From NCBI RefSeq assembly GCF_041435355.1, contig NZ_CP108442.1, positions 1,426,001 to 1,490,000 on the forward strand: a stretch of DNA of 64,000 nt. The letters run 5' to 3'. The notes beneath the pieces are model-generated. The model did not search any database and was not told the DNA's origin. It was given only the letters and a program-made list of their open reading frames with translations. The DNA is from Streptomyces sp. NBC_01276 (GTDB lineage: Bacteria > Actinomycetota > Actinomycetes > Streptomycetales > Streptomycetaceae). Below are positions 1 through 8,789 of this stretch, piece by piece (position 1 is the first letter of the stretch; every line of letters begins with the position of its first letter). A program made the translations under genes and the position numbers.

Positions 1-2782
1 GGGCCGGCGGCGCCCACTCCGGGTGACCGGAGGCGATCGCCCGGTCCAGCCACTCCCCAGCGGTCTCGGTGTCGCCGAGCGCGGCGTGCCATTCGCCGAG
101 TGCGCAGGCCGCCCGGTTGCCCTGGTCGGGACGTCCGGATTCGGCCACCTCCCGGAGGATGGCCACTCCCCGCTCCTCCTCGTCCCCTCCGAGCAGGACG
201 ACGGCCAGGCCGACCCGTGCGATCGGGAGCACGAAGGGGTGTCCGGAGGCGATCGCGGCCTCCAGTACCTGCCTGGCCTCGCCGTACCTCTCCTGGAGGG
301 TGAGGAGGTCTCCCAGGCTCACCTGGGCCCAGGGCACGACGTGCGCCTGTCCGCTGTCCGCCACCGAGCGCAGCAGGGCCTCGGCCCGGTCCAGCTTGCC
401 CTGGTGGACCAGTACTCCGCCGAGGTTCGCGCGGGCCGCGGAGGTGATCTGGACCGCGACCGTGTCGCCCATCATGCGGGGCAGGGTCCACGGCCGCTCG
501 GCCGGCTCCGGCCGGCCGGGGCCGCGGGCGGCGCCGAGGCCGGTCGCGGGTTTGCCGAGTTCGGTGCCCGGCTCCCGGCCGGTGCGCACGCCGGCCGGGT
601 CGCCGTCGGTCAGCGTGCGGACCAGTTGGGCGCCGGCCAGGTACTCGGCTTCCGTGTCGCCGGACGCGAGGACGGCCTCCAGCAGCCGTTCGGCCCGTTC
701 GCTCTCGCCCTGCAGGACCAGGAGGCGGGCCAGGCCCACCTGGGCCAGCCGGGAGATCTGCGGGTCGGTGGAGGCGACGGCGCTCTCCAGGAGCCTCCTG
801 GAGCGCGTCCGGTCGCCGTTGATCACGAGTGCCGCGGCCAGTTCGACCTGCGCCAGCGGGGCGACGTTCTCCGTCCGGGAGGAGGCCGCCGCGTCCAGCA
901 GTTCCAGGGCCTCGTCCACGTTCCCGCGGACGAGGGACATCTGCCCGAGCATCAGTGAGGCCCAGGCCGAGCCGTCCCGGTCACCGGGCGCCCGCGCGAT
1001 CCGGCGCAGCAGTCGCTCGGCCACGTCGGGCTCCTCCCGGACCAGCGCCGCGTAGGCGATCGGCACCAGCTCGGTGGGCGTGCGGTGCTCGGCGAGGTAG
1101 TCCCAGGCGATGCGGGGTACCGCGGCGGAGGGGTCGTCGAGACGGGTGTCCAGGTACTCCGAGGTGTAGGGGAATCCGGTGTACGCGGGCCGGTCCCGCG
1201 GCCCCGGTACCCGGTACAGGAGGGCGATGGCCCCGGCCACGGGCTCCCCGGCCCAGGCCAGGCCGGTCCGGTAGTGGGTCTCGTCGGCGTCGAACCGCAG
1301 GTAGTGGGTGGACATGTAGGAGCGGAAGAGGTCCAGGAGGGCGGTTTCGGGGACCGGTCCGGTCATGCCCATCCGGTGCCAGTCGGCCGCCGCCTTCACG
1401 AGCGCCCATCCCTCGGGGCAGGTCTCCGCACCGTCGCGCAGGCGCTGTTCCAGCCGGGGGGCGGCGACCATGTGCTCGCCGATGCCCCTCGCGGCGAAGT
1501 CCTCGCGGGGGTAGAGCTCCCGTGCCGCGGCGGCGTCCTGCTCCGTCAGGAGCGCCGGCAGTTCGACGGTGTGCGCCTTGCCGAGGACCGTGCGGGCGAC
1601 ACGGCCGATGTCGTTCTCCATGCCGGTGAGGGCGGCCCGCTGTTTGGCCGGGATGGTGGCGACGACGGTGACGGCCGGGTGCCGCCGGGTCAGCCGGTCG
1701 AGGATCTGCAGGTCCAGGCCGCCGGGCCGGAGGTAGCGGTGGAGGTCGTCCAGCCAGAGGACGGCGCGGTCCCGGCCGAGCGGCAGAGCGGTCCGGCTGA
1801 GGTCGTCGAGGATCCGGCGGTCCGTGGCGTCCGGGCGCGGGACGATCAGGCGGGCTCCGGGCTGCGTGCGCAGCAGCGCCTCGTACAGGGTGCGCGACTT
1901 GCCGGCCTTGGACTGCCCGGCCAGCAGGACGAAGCGCGACTGCTCCAGGGCGGTGTCGAGGAGGTCGTCCTGTGGACGGCGGGGCACGTACGGCGAGGCC
2001 CCGGGCCGGCCGCTGTACTTGGAGCGGGAGACTCCTATGTCGTGCGGATCCACCTGGTCGACGCGGGCGATCTCGCCGTCTTCGGTCAGCGGGAGCCACA
2101 GCAGGCTCTCCAGCCGCTCCCGCACCTCTCGCGTCGTGGCAGCGCGGACGTGCGCGCCCAGTGCGGGCCAGTAGCGGACGAGCGTCTCGACCCTGATCGC
2201 GTACGCCGTGCGCCGGTCGACCTTGGTCACGGAGTCGCGGGCGACGAGCATGCCGATGACGCCCTCGCTGTGCACGTCCCAGACGGGGGAGCCCGAGAAG
2301 CCCTGTTCCAGGGCCCAGCCGGTGTGGGGGCTGGCCTCCACCTGGAGCCACTCGCTGCCGGCGTGGCCGATGATCTCGCCCCGTACGGGTACCCCCTGGC
2401 GGGGGTGCTCGCGGGGGTAGCCGTACGCGCGGAACTGGTGGTCCCAGGTGCCGGAGTCCGTGGTCCGCAGGGGGGCGGGGACGGCCTCCGGGGGCGGCGG
2501 CGAGCCGAGTTCGAGGACGGCGACGTCCCCGGTGTCGGTGCCGGTGGCCGGGTGCCAGCCGCCGGGTACGACGGTGGCGGGCAGGGGCTCGTGCGCCTCG
2601 GCGTACTGGAACTCCACGTAGACCGGTTCCGTCGGCATCCCGAGCGCCGTCCCGGCCCGTACGACGTGGGCGCAGGTCAGGACGTGCCGCGGGCCGACCA
2701 GCAGCCCGGCCCCGACCGGGTTCTCCCCCGGGGAGCGGCGGATGCTCACCAGCCAGGGCGGGCGCTCTCGGGCGGCGGACAA
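1..2782 (-). CDS. Trypsin-like protease / STAND-type P-loop NTPase / TPR-repeat protein (C-terminus off window)
   Basis: A multidomain sensor-type protein whose 3' end lies beyond the left edge. From the first base of a TTG codon at 2782 the N-terminus reads as a chymotrypsin-fold protease with a full triad: His39 in LTCAHVV, Asp86 in GDVAVLEL and Ser163 in GFSGSPVW. A P-loop follows at about residues 285-297 (GQSKAGKS) with a Walker B-like AVLWLDDLHRYL near 340. The remaining 500 or so residues are helical repeats rich in ALxLLxxA units, like TPRs. Proteins of this architecture are predicted defence or stress sensors in which ligand or NTP state controls the protease. The start is uncertain: there is no ATG or GTG upstream in frame, and TTG sits 5 nt after the stop of the Trypco1-type gene, so translation is probably coupled to it. 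The function is inferred from architecture only. Confidence 0.8.
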   Translation of the reverse strand, partial: MSAARERPPWLVSIRRSPGENPVGAGLLVGPRHVLTCAHVVRAGTALGMPTEPVYVEFQYAEAHEPLPATVVPGGWHPATGTDTGDVAVLELGSPPPPEAVPAPLRTTDSGTWDHQFRAYGYPREHPRQGVPVRGEIIGHAGSEWLQVEASPHTGWALEQGFSGSPVWDVHSEGVIGMLVARDSVTKVDRRTAYAIRVETLVRYWPALGAHVRAATTREVRERLESLLWLPLTEDGEIARVDQVDPHDIGVSRSKYSGRPGASPYVPRRPQDDLLDTALEQSRFVLLAGQSKAGKSRTLYEALLRTQPGARLIVPRPDATDRRILDDLSRTALPLGRDRAVLWLDDLHRYLRPGGLDLQILDRLTRRHPAVTVVATIPAKQRAALTGMENDIGRVARTVLGKAHTVELPALLTEQDAAAARELYPREDFAARGIGEHMVAAPRLEQRLRDGAETCPEGWALVKAAADWHRMGMTGPVPETALLDLFRSYMSTHYLRFDADETHYRTGLAWAGEPVAGAIALLYRVPGPRDRPAYTGFPYTSEYLDTRLDDPSAAVPRIAWDYLAEHRTPTELVPIAYAALVREEPDVAERLLRRIARAPGDRDGSAWASLMLGQMSLVRGNVDEALELLDAAASSRTENVAPLAQVELAAALVINGDRTRSRRLLESAVASTDPQISRLAQVGLARLLVLQGESERAERLLEAVLASGDTEAEYLAGAQLVRTLTDGDPAGVRTGREPGTELGKPATGLGAARGPGRPEPAERPWTLPRMMGDTVAVQITSAARANLGGVLVHQGKLDRAEALLRSVADSGQAHVVPWAQVSLGDLLTLQERYGEARQVLEAAIASGHPFVLPIARVGLAVVLLGGDEEERGVAILREVAESGRPDQGNRAACALGEWHAALGDTETAGEWLDRAIASGHPEWAPPA

Positions 2783-2787
2783 CGGGG

Positions 2788-3117
2788 TCAGTCCGCGGGG
2801 CCGTCGGTGGACCGGCTCCAGTGGATCCTGACGCTGAAGTGTCCCTCCATCGCCGTCTTGGCGATCACCACTCCGGACTCCGCGTTGAGTTTCATCCCGA
2901 ACTCGACCTCGTACTCGTCCGGCGCGAGGGCCCTCACGGACTCGACCACCGAGCGGATCGCGGGGCGGACCGCCGTCAGGGCGTCCTCCAGCCGGCGGCC
3001 CGCCCGCACCACACCGCCGGAGTCCCGGGAGATCCGTTCCAGACCGGGCGAGTCCTCCTCCACCTCGACGAAGAGTGATGTTCCGTCAGGACCGTCGAAT
3101 CGCACCAACTCGGCCAT
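2788..3117 (-). CDS. Trypco1-type (CU044_2847 family) small protein
   Basis: A 109-residue acidic beta-rich protein beginning MAELVRFDGPDG, with the family-like stretches SLFVEVEEDSPG and EYEVEFGMKLNAESG. I recognise it as the trypsin-co-occurring domain 1 family, small proteins encoded beside trypsin-STAND proteins and thought to be a regulator or substrate of the protease. Here it lies immediately upstream of exactly such a protein (5 nt between its stop and the proposed TTG start), which supports the call. The ATG at 3117 is the only sensible start. It is divergent from the coiled-coil gene at 3212, and the 94-nt gap must hold promoters for both. Biochemical function is unknown for the family. 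Confidence 0.85.
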   Translation of the reverse strand: MAELVRFDGPDGTSLFVEVEEDSPGLERISRDSGGVVRAGRRLEDALTAVRPAIRSVVESVRALAPDEYEVEFGMKLNAESGVVIAKTAMEGHFSVRIHWSRSTDGPAD

Positions 3118-3211
3118 GAGTCCCCCGAATTAATCGCTGTGGAACCGCTCCGGGAAGAGTAGTCGCGCAAGTGCCGGTCGCGGGCGCGTTCACGGCGATA
3201 CGGTGATCGCC

Positions 3212-4159
3212 ATGGACGACGCCAGACGAGAGATAGCCGACACGCTGGGCGCCACCGGCGTCGACGACGTGGAAGCCGCTCTGCGCGTGCTGGGCTGCGC
3301 CTTCCGGTGGGCCGCGGCGGCGGTGTGCCGGGTGGGCGCCGACGCCGGCGGCGCCCGCGCGCTCGGGGCCCTGTACGCGTTGGACGACGCGCTGGAGCAC
3401 GGCCGCGAACTGGAGGGGGCGCTGCCCGCGCTGCTGGCCGCCGCGATGCCCGGGGACCGGGTGGGCGGCGGTACGGACGCGCTGGTGCGCCGGCTCGCCG
3501 AGGTGACCGAGCGCGTCGCGGAGGAACGGGCCGAGCTGGAGAAGCTCGTGGCAACGCAGGAGGCCCTGCGCACCCGGCTGGAGCAGCACGGGGAGCTGCG
3601 CCGCCAGGTGGACGAACTGCGCCGGCTGGAACGGCTGGTCGTCGCGCTGGACGCGCTCCGGGAGCAGCAGCAGGTCATCGGGGAGCGGCTGGCCGCGCTG
3701 CGCGGCCGGGACGCCGGGGTCGACGACGCGCTGCGCACGAGCGGCGACGCGCTGATCCGCCTCTCGGACGACCAGCTGGCCGCCCTGGGTCCGCAGACCA
3801 GGCAGGTGCTCGAACGGGCCGCGGCGGTGCAGAGCGCGCTGGCGGTCGAGGAGCGCGAGCATGACGAGGGCGCGGCGGCGCTCGCGTCCGGGCAGGAGCT
3901 CCTGGAGCGGGTCCGGGCCGAACGGGGCGCACAGCTGGTGTCGTTGAGGCTCTACGCCGAGGCCAACCGCGACCTCGCGCGGGCCCTCCTCGCCCCGGCG
4001 GGATCCGGGGGCGCGGGGCCGGAGACGGCTTCGCTGGAGCAGGTGGAGGCCACCGTGGCGGACATCGAGCGGCGGCTCGGGGAGGCGGACCGGGCGCTGG
4101 GCCGCGTCCTGGAAGCACGTGACTCCCAGGACGCGGAGGGGCGTTCGGTCATCCGGTGA
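3212..4159 (+). CDS. Predicted long coiled-coil protein, unknown function
   Basis: A 315-residue protein with no recognised catalytic motif. Residues from about 100 to 245 are dense in Glu, Arg, Leu and Gln in heptad-like spacing (for example RQVDELRRLERLVVALDALR), so a long coiled coil is likely; a second charged helix occupies the C-terminus. ATG 3212 was chosen over the in-frame GTG at 3203; neither has a clear ribosome binding site. Its 3' end overlaps the last 11 bases of the convergent AAA gene, and it is divergent from the Trypco1 gene, so it is embedded in the conflict locus. I infer a structural or scaffold role in that system, with no direct evidence. Confidence 0.7.
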   Translation: MDDARREIADTLGATGVDDVEAALRVLGCAFRWAAAAVCRVGADAGGARALGALYALDDALEHGRELEGALPALLAAAMPGDRVGGGTDALVRRLAEVTERVAEERAELEKLVATQEALRTRLEQHGELRRQVDELRRLERLVVALDALREQQQVIGERLAALRGRDAGVDDALRTSGDALIRLSDDQLAALGPQTRQVLERAAAVQSALAVEEREHDEGAAALASGQELLERVRAERGAQLVSLRLYAEANRDLARALLAPAGSGGAGPETASLEQVEATVADIERRLGEADRALGRVLEARDSQDAEGRSVIR

Positions 4160-6776
4160 CCGGGCCGCCCACCGCCGGATCCGGGACGTCCGCCGGTTCG
4201 AACTCCAGGGGGACGACGGGGTCGGGGCCGGGGCCGGAACCGGGTCCCCGCGGCCAGCCGTGCACCGCGAACCGGGCCGCCATCGCGCCTTCCATGTCCT
4301 CCAGCAGCCCGCGGACCGTCCGGGCGTTGCCGAATCCGGCCGGATCGGCCGCGCGCTTGCGCTCCAGCCAGAGCGCGGCCCGGTCCGCCACGCCCGTCCC
4401 CAGGGTGTAACCCTCGGCGGCGGCCGACCGGCGCAGGATCTCCACCAGGTCGGCGGTGGAGTACGGGGGGAACGGGATCGGTTCCGTGAACCGGGACTTC
4501 AGCCCGGAGTTGGAGTCGAGGAACTCCGCCATCTCCCGCGGGTAGCCCGCGGCGATCACGACCAGACGGCCCCGCCAGTGCTCCATCTCCCGGGTCAGGG
4601 TGTCGATGGCCTCGGCCCCGTAGCCCCCGTACGAGGTGTCGCGGGCCAGGCTGTAGGCCTCGTCGAGGAACAGGACGCCGTCCAGCGCGTCCCGCACGGC
4701 CTTCTGCACCTTGGGGGCGGTCTCCCCGATGTGGACGCCCACGAGTTCGGCGCGGGTGACCTCCAGCACGTGCCCCTTGCGCAGCAGGCCGAGGTCCCGG
4801 AACATCCTGCCGACCAGCCGGGCCACCGTGGTCTTCCCCGTCCCCGGCGGTCCGGTGAACAGCAGGTGCGGCGCCGCGAACCCGCCTCCCCCCTTGGCCT
4901 GGCGCAGCCGCAGCCGGTTGGCCAGCTGCGTGAGGTGTTCCCTGACCGGGCCCAGTCCCACGTAGCGGTCGAGTTCCGCCAGCAGGGCCACGGGGTCGGG
5001 GGCCGGCGGGGTCAGGTGCGCCCGGTAGGTCTCCGGGATGTCCTCGGGTACGACCGGCCGGTGGACGTGGCGGCGGACGCGGGCGGACCACCGCGTGTAG
5101 ATGCCGTCCGCGAGGGTCCGCATGTCCCGCGCGTTGCCGAACGTCGCGTCCCGGGTCCGGTGCATCCCGGCGACGATCCGTGTCAGCTGCTCCTCGGCCT
5201 CGGGGCTCAGGCGCGGACCGCGCGCGGTGAGCCGCCCGAGGAGGATCGCGATCAGGGTCTCGGGGGGATAGTCGGAGAAGTCCAGGACGGTCCACCGGCT
5301 CGGCATACCCGGGTTGGAGTTCAGGAACTCCTGCATCTTGTCCGGGTATCCGGCCGCGATGACGGCCAGTCTGCCGCGGTCGTTCTCCATGCGGCTGACG
5401 AGCGTCTGGATCGCCTCGTTCCCGAACCCGTCGCCCTGGTCGCTGAGTCCGTACGCCTCGTCGATGAAGAGCACTCCGTCCAGGGCCCGTTCCACCGCCT
5501 CGTCGGTCAGTGCGGCCGTCTGACCGACGTATCCGGCGACGAGGTCCCGGACCTTCGCCTCGACGACGTGGCCCCGGCTCAGCAGGCCCAGGTCCCGGTA
5601 GATCTCACCGGCCAGCCGGGCCACGGTGGTCTTCCCGGTCCCGGGATTGCCGGCGAACACCAGGTGGAAGGAGGGGGGTTCGGCCACGCCGGTGTGACCT
5701 GCGGCCCGGAGCGCCGCGGCGGTCTCCACCTGGGCCCGGAGTTGCTCGAAGTGCGCTTTGACCGCGTCCAGCCCCGGCATGGCGGCGAGCCGCTCCCAGG
5801 CCGGGCGGGGGTCGGTATCGGCACCCTCGACCCAGCCCCGGACGGCTTCGGCGTCGAGCGTGCCGCCCTGCCGGGCCAGGCGGACCAGCTCGGTGCGCCA
5901 GGTCCGGGCCTTCCAGGGCTGTCCGGCCATGGCCCGCACGATCGGGGCCAGTTCCCGCCAGTCGCCGATCCGCAGCCCTTCCCGCAGCCGCGTCGCGTGG
6001 ATCAGCCGTTCCACCTCGGCCGCCTGCGGGAATCCGATCCGGGCCGTACCGGGACGCCCCGGAGTGTCCATTTGCTGGCGCACGAAGGTCTCCAGCAGCG
6101 GATAGCCTCCCTGTCCCTCGACGAACCCGGCCACTCCCTCCAGGGTGGGCCTGCGGAAGACCAGCACCCAGAGGTTGCGGCCGTCGCTCTGCTGGGACCA
6201 GTCCGCCATGGCGTGGGCCAGCTGCCGCGCCGCGCTGTGATGGCGCAGGACCTCCTCGGCATACGGGAACACCACGGCGGTCCGGTGCCCGCGCTGCCGC
6301 AGGTGCCCGGCGAGCGTCATCACCCCGAACGGATCGGAGACGCCCATCGCCGACGGTGCGGGCCCGGCGCCGCCCGCGCCGCCCCCGGCCGGGGCCTCCC
6401 GCTGCTCCCCGGCGGCACCGCGCGGGCCGAGGCCGGACACCAGCATGCCGCCGAGCGGGCCCTTGAGCTGCGAGTGGCGCATGGTGCGCGGCGCCCGGCG
6501 CGGCGCGGGAGCGCTGCGGGACAGGCCCCGGGAGGCGTCGTCGCGGAAGTAGACGGGATCCTGCAGGGAACTGAAGACGATCCGCTCGTAGCCCTCGGCG
6601 CGCAGCAGCCGCCACAGGGTTTCCTCCAGGGTGCGCACCTGGTGGGTGCCGTCGACGAAGACGTCGTCCACGCCGGGGCCGTAGAGGACGGCGAACGGTT
6701 CACCGCCGCGCAGCACGGAGGCCGGGAACCGTTCCACGCCCGGCCCGGCCGCGGGCGGCGTCGCGGCGCCGGTCAT
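4149..6776 (-). CDS. CbxX/CfqX-type double AAA+ ATPase
   Basis: An 875-residue protein. The N-terminal 330 or so residues are a non-ATPase region with a nucleotide-binding-like feel (RGGEPFAVLYGPGVDDVFVD). Two tandem AAA+ modules of the Rubisco-activase-like CbxX/CfqX type follow. Module 1 has GNPGTGKTT near residue 375 and VLFIDEAYG near 435; module 2 has GPPGTGKTT near 640 and VLFLDEAYS near 702. Both contain the family signatures GYVGQTA or GVHIGETA and FGNAR. All key Walker residues are intact, so both rings could hydrolyse ATP. ATG 6776 overlaps the stop of the upstream coiled-coil gene (ATGA), which fixes the start. It is the last gene of the operon and is probably a remodelling motor for other locus proteins. 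Confidence 0.9.
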   Translation of the reverse strand: MTGAATPPAAGPGVERFPASVLRGGEPFAVLYGPGVDDVFVDGTHQVRTLEETLWRLLRAEGYERIVFSSLQDPVYFRDDASRGLSRSAPAPRRAPRTMRHSQLKGPLGGMLVSGLGPRGAAGEQREAPAGGGAGGAGPAPSAMGVSDPFGVMTLAGHLRQRGHRTAVVFPYAEEVLRHHSAARQLAHAMADWSQQSDGRNLWVLVFRRPTLEGVAGFVEGQGGYPLLETFVRQQMDTPGRPGTARIGFPQAAEVERLIHATRLREGLRIGDWRELAPIVRAMAGQPWKARTWRTELVRLARQGGTLDAEAVRGWVEGADTDPRPAWERLAAMPGLDAVKAHFEQLRAQVETAAALRAAGHTGVAEPPSFHLVFAGNPGTGKTTVARLAGEIYRDLGLLSRGHVVEAKVRDLVAGYVGQTAALTDEAVERALDGVLFIDEAYGLSDQGDGFGNEAIQTLVSRMENDRGRLAVIAAGYPDKMQEFLNSNPGMPSRWTVLDFSDYPPETLIAILLGRLTARGPRLSPEAEEQLTRIVAGMHRTRDATFGNARDMRTLADGIYTRWSARVRRHVHRPVVPEDIPETYRAHLTPPAPDPVALLAELDRYVGLGPVREHLTQLANRLRLRQAKGGGGFAAPHLLFTGPPGTGKTTVARLVGRMFRDLGLLRKGHVLEVTRAELVGVHIGETAPKVQKAVRDALDGVLFLDEAYSLARDTSYGGYGAEAIDTLTREMEHWRGRLVVIAAGYPREMAEFLDSNSGLKSRFTEPIPFPPYSTADLVEILRRSAAAEGYTLGTGVADRAALWLERKRAADPAGFGNARTVRGLLEDMEGAMAARFAVHGWPRGPGSGPGPDPVVPLEFEPADVPDPAVGGPVTG

Positions 6777-8140
6777 GCCGACCCGGGCCGGGGCCGCTGC
6801 CGGGTGCGGTGACGTTCGATGTCGCGCAGCAGCGGGTCCGGGTCGCCCTTCTCTCCCACCGGCTCCGACACCCGCAGGCCCTCCGCCGCAAGCCCCTGTC
6901 CGATCGCCCGGGCCCGGGCGGTGAGATCGGCCTCGGCGGTGGTGTCGTGGTCGTAGGAGTGCACCCGGATGACGCATTCCCCGTCGTCCTGGACGGCCTG
7001 CGAGATGTCCAGGACGATCTCGTTGCCGTTGTCGTGGCGGAGTTTGGCGTAGTAGGCGCCCCGGGGGTCGGCGTCCTCGTACTCTCCGTCGACGAGGTCG
7101 TAGTAGGCGTAGTCACTGAGGGTCTGGGCGACGGCGTCGGCGAGGTTCACCCGGATCTGCGAGGCCAGCTGGCGCATGCCGGCCCGTTCCACGGTGTCTC
7201 CCAGTGCGCCTTCGAGCTCCGGCGCCCGCTCCCGCAGCGCGTGCAGTTCGCCGGTGTCGGTCCCGTCGTCGCGGGCGAGCGACAGTGCCCGCTCCGTCTC
7301 CCGGCCCAGCTCGTCGAGTTCCCCGGCCGACCAGTAGACGACGTCGAGCGTGTACCCGGCCAGGGGTTGGCCGTCCGGACCGAGGACGGGGCGTTCCCGG
7401 TTGCCCTCGATCAGCTTCTCGATCCGCACCAGGGCCTCCACGGCGGCGGTCTGGGCCCAGGACCGGTCCAGCTCGCGCTGCTCGATCTCCAGCCGCAGTT
7501 CGCTGAGCGAGTGGTACGTCTCCTGCGCCACGGCCAGGGCCGCGTCGAAGCGGCCGCCCGCCGTGTTCTGCTCGGCGGTGGCCAGCCGTCGCGTCAGCCG
7601 GTCCAGTTCTCCGGGGGCGTAGCGCTCGTGCGGCAGCGACCCCTCGATCAGACCGGCCATGGCCCGGCTGTCGGAGAGCCAGGAGCGGACGGTCTCCTCG
7701 GCCCGTGCCCGGTCCTGCTTCATCACGTCGATCTCCCCGGACAGCCGGGCCGTCTCGGCACGGCGTTCGGCGCGCTCCGCGGCGATCTCCCGGCGTACGG
7801 CCTCCTGGTGTGCGGCCAGCTCGCGGCGGGACTCCTCCCGGATGCGGCCCGCGGTCTCGTCGAGGGTCCGGTGCAGGTCCCGGGCCTGCTCCTGGAGCCG
7901 TCGCGAGGTGTCGGCCTCCAGCTGCCGGGTCTGCGCGCTGAGGCCGCGCACCACTTCCTCGTGCCGGCGCTGGCGCTCCTCGACCCTGCCGAAGGTGCGG
8001 TCGATGTCGGCGCGGGTCTGCTTGCGGACGTCGTCGATCAGCCGGGGCAGGTTGCGCTGCACCTCCTTCAGCTTCTGCGCGTTGCGCTGGAGGCGGTACC
8101 ACTCGGACTCGTCGACCTGGATGCGCTTCCTACCGCTCAT
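6773..8140 (-). CDS. Coiled-coil protein of the conflict operon
   Basis: A 455-residue protein. Residues 1-190 or so form an extended charged helix (YRLQRNAQKLKEVQRNLPRL and long RxxEExR runs), predicted coiled coil. A middle region with LDVVYWSAGELDELG and a C-terminal globular segment with NGNEIVLDISQ and RVHSYDHDTTAEAD look like a small mixed alpha/beta domain of unknown type. No enzyme motif is visible. ATG 8140 lies within the last 11 bases of the radical SAM gene, and the stop overlaps the AAA gene start, so it is translated as part of the operon. A role as a structural filament or adaptor for the AAA ATPase is an inference from position. Confidence 0.8.
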   Translation of the reverse strand: MSGRKRIQVDESEWYRLQRNAQKLKEVQRNLPRLIDDVRKQTRADIDRTFGRVEERQRRHEEVVRGLSAQTRQLEADTSRRLQEQARDLHRTLDETAGRIREESRRELAAHQEAVRREIAAERAERRAETARLSGEIDVMKQDRARAEETVRSWLSDSRAMAGLIEGSLPHERYAPGELDRLTRRLATAEQNTAGGRFDAALAVAQETYHSLSELRLEIEQRELDRSWAQTAAVEALVRIEKLIEGNRERPVLGPDGQPLAGYTLDVVYWSAGELDELGRETERALSLARDDGTDTGELHALRERAPELEGALGDTVERAGMRQLASQIRVNLADAVAQTLSDYAYYDLVDGEYEDADPRGAYYAKLRHDNGNEIVLDISQAVQDDGECVIRVHSYDHDTTAEADLTARARAIGQGLAAEGLRVSEPVGEKGDPDPLLRDIERHRTRQRPRPGSA

Positions 8141-8789
8141 GGGGCAGTTCCCTTCCGGTGGGCGTGTCGGATCGGACGGAGTCGACGGCGGCGTCGAAGG
8201 CGGCCAGCAGCCCGGCCGGCGGTACGCCGACGAGCAGGGCCTCCGGGCCGCTGATGGCGATCTCGGCCGTCCTGGGGCGGCGGGCGAAGTCGTAACCGCA
8301 GTCCGCCAGCCGCCGGGTGAGGTGGTGGATCCGCTGGTTGGCGCTGCCGCGCAGTCCGCGGCCGTCGTCCAGCTCCGCCACGTACCGGCCGTCGATCAGT
8401 ACGTCGACCGCGGACAGCAGCGCGGGGACCCCCGGGGACGGCGGCGCGGCACGGAGGCGTTCGAGCCGGTAGCCGGTGAAGCAGATCACGGAGAGCTCGC
8501 GGTCCTCCCGGGCCAGCCGTGCCACCTCGGCGAGTCCGGCCGCCTGCAGCATCGGCTCACCGCCCGAGAAGGTCAGGCCGTCCACCCGCGGATCGCTCAG
8601 CAACTCGGCTGCCAGGGACGCTGGTTCGGCCGACCGGGCCGGCCGCTCGGGTATCCAGTCGGGCGACATGCAGCCGGCGCAGCGGAAGGGGCATCCCTGC
8701 ACCCAGAGCACCGACCGCAGGCCCGGCCCCAGCGCCTGCGTGCCGACCCGGGTCGCGGCGACGTTCAGCGTCGGTGTGGCGGCGTTCAT
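8130..8789 (-). CDS. Radical SAM protein, NrdG-like 4Fe-4S single-cluster type
   Basis: A 219-residue protein with the radical SAM cysteine triad CPFRCAGC (Cys33, Cys37, Cys40) and a following LTFSGGEPMLQ, the glycine-rich SAM-binding motif. Its short length and the GSANQRIHHLTR region resemble activating enzymes for anaerobic ribonucleotide reductase, but no glycyl-radical partner is encoded nearby. ATG 8789 overlaps the stop of the VWA gene (ATGA), which sets the start; an open frame extends upstream but is antisense-type noise. Being locked into the operon between the VWA and coiled-coil genes, it more probably modifies a protein or nucleotide in this system than feeds general metabolism. 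The substrate is unknown. Confidence 0.9.
   Translation of the reverse strand: MNAATPTLNVAATRVGTQALGPGLRSVLWVQGCPFRCAGCMSPDWIPERPARSAEPASLAAELLSDPRVDGLTFSGGEPMLQAAGLAEVARLAREDRELSVICFTGYRLERLRAAPPSPGVPALLSAVDVLIDGRYVAELDDGRGLRGSANQRIHHLTRRLADCGYDFARRPRTAEIAISGPEALLVGVPPAGLLAAFDAAVDSVRSDTPTGRELPHER

Noticed and set aside
1085..3133. Long plus-strand open frame opposite the trypsin-STAND gene
   Set aside because: Antisense to a gene with a clear protease triad and P-loop; the translation is Gly/Arg/Val-rich without motifs, as expected from GC-rich shadow frames.
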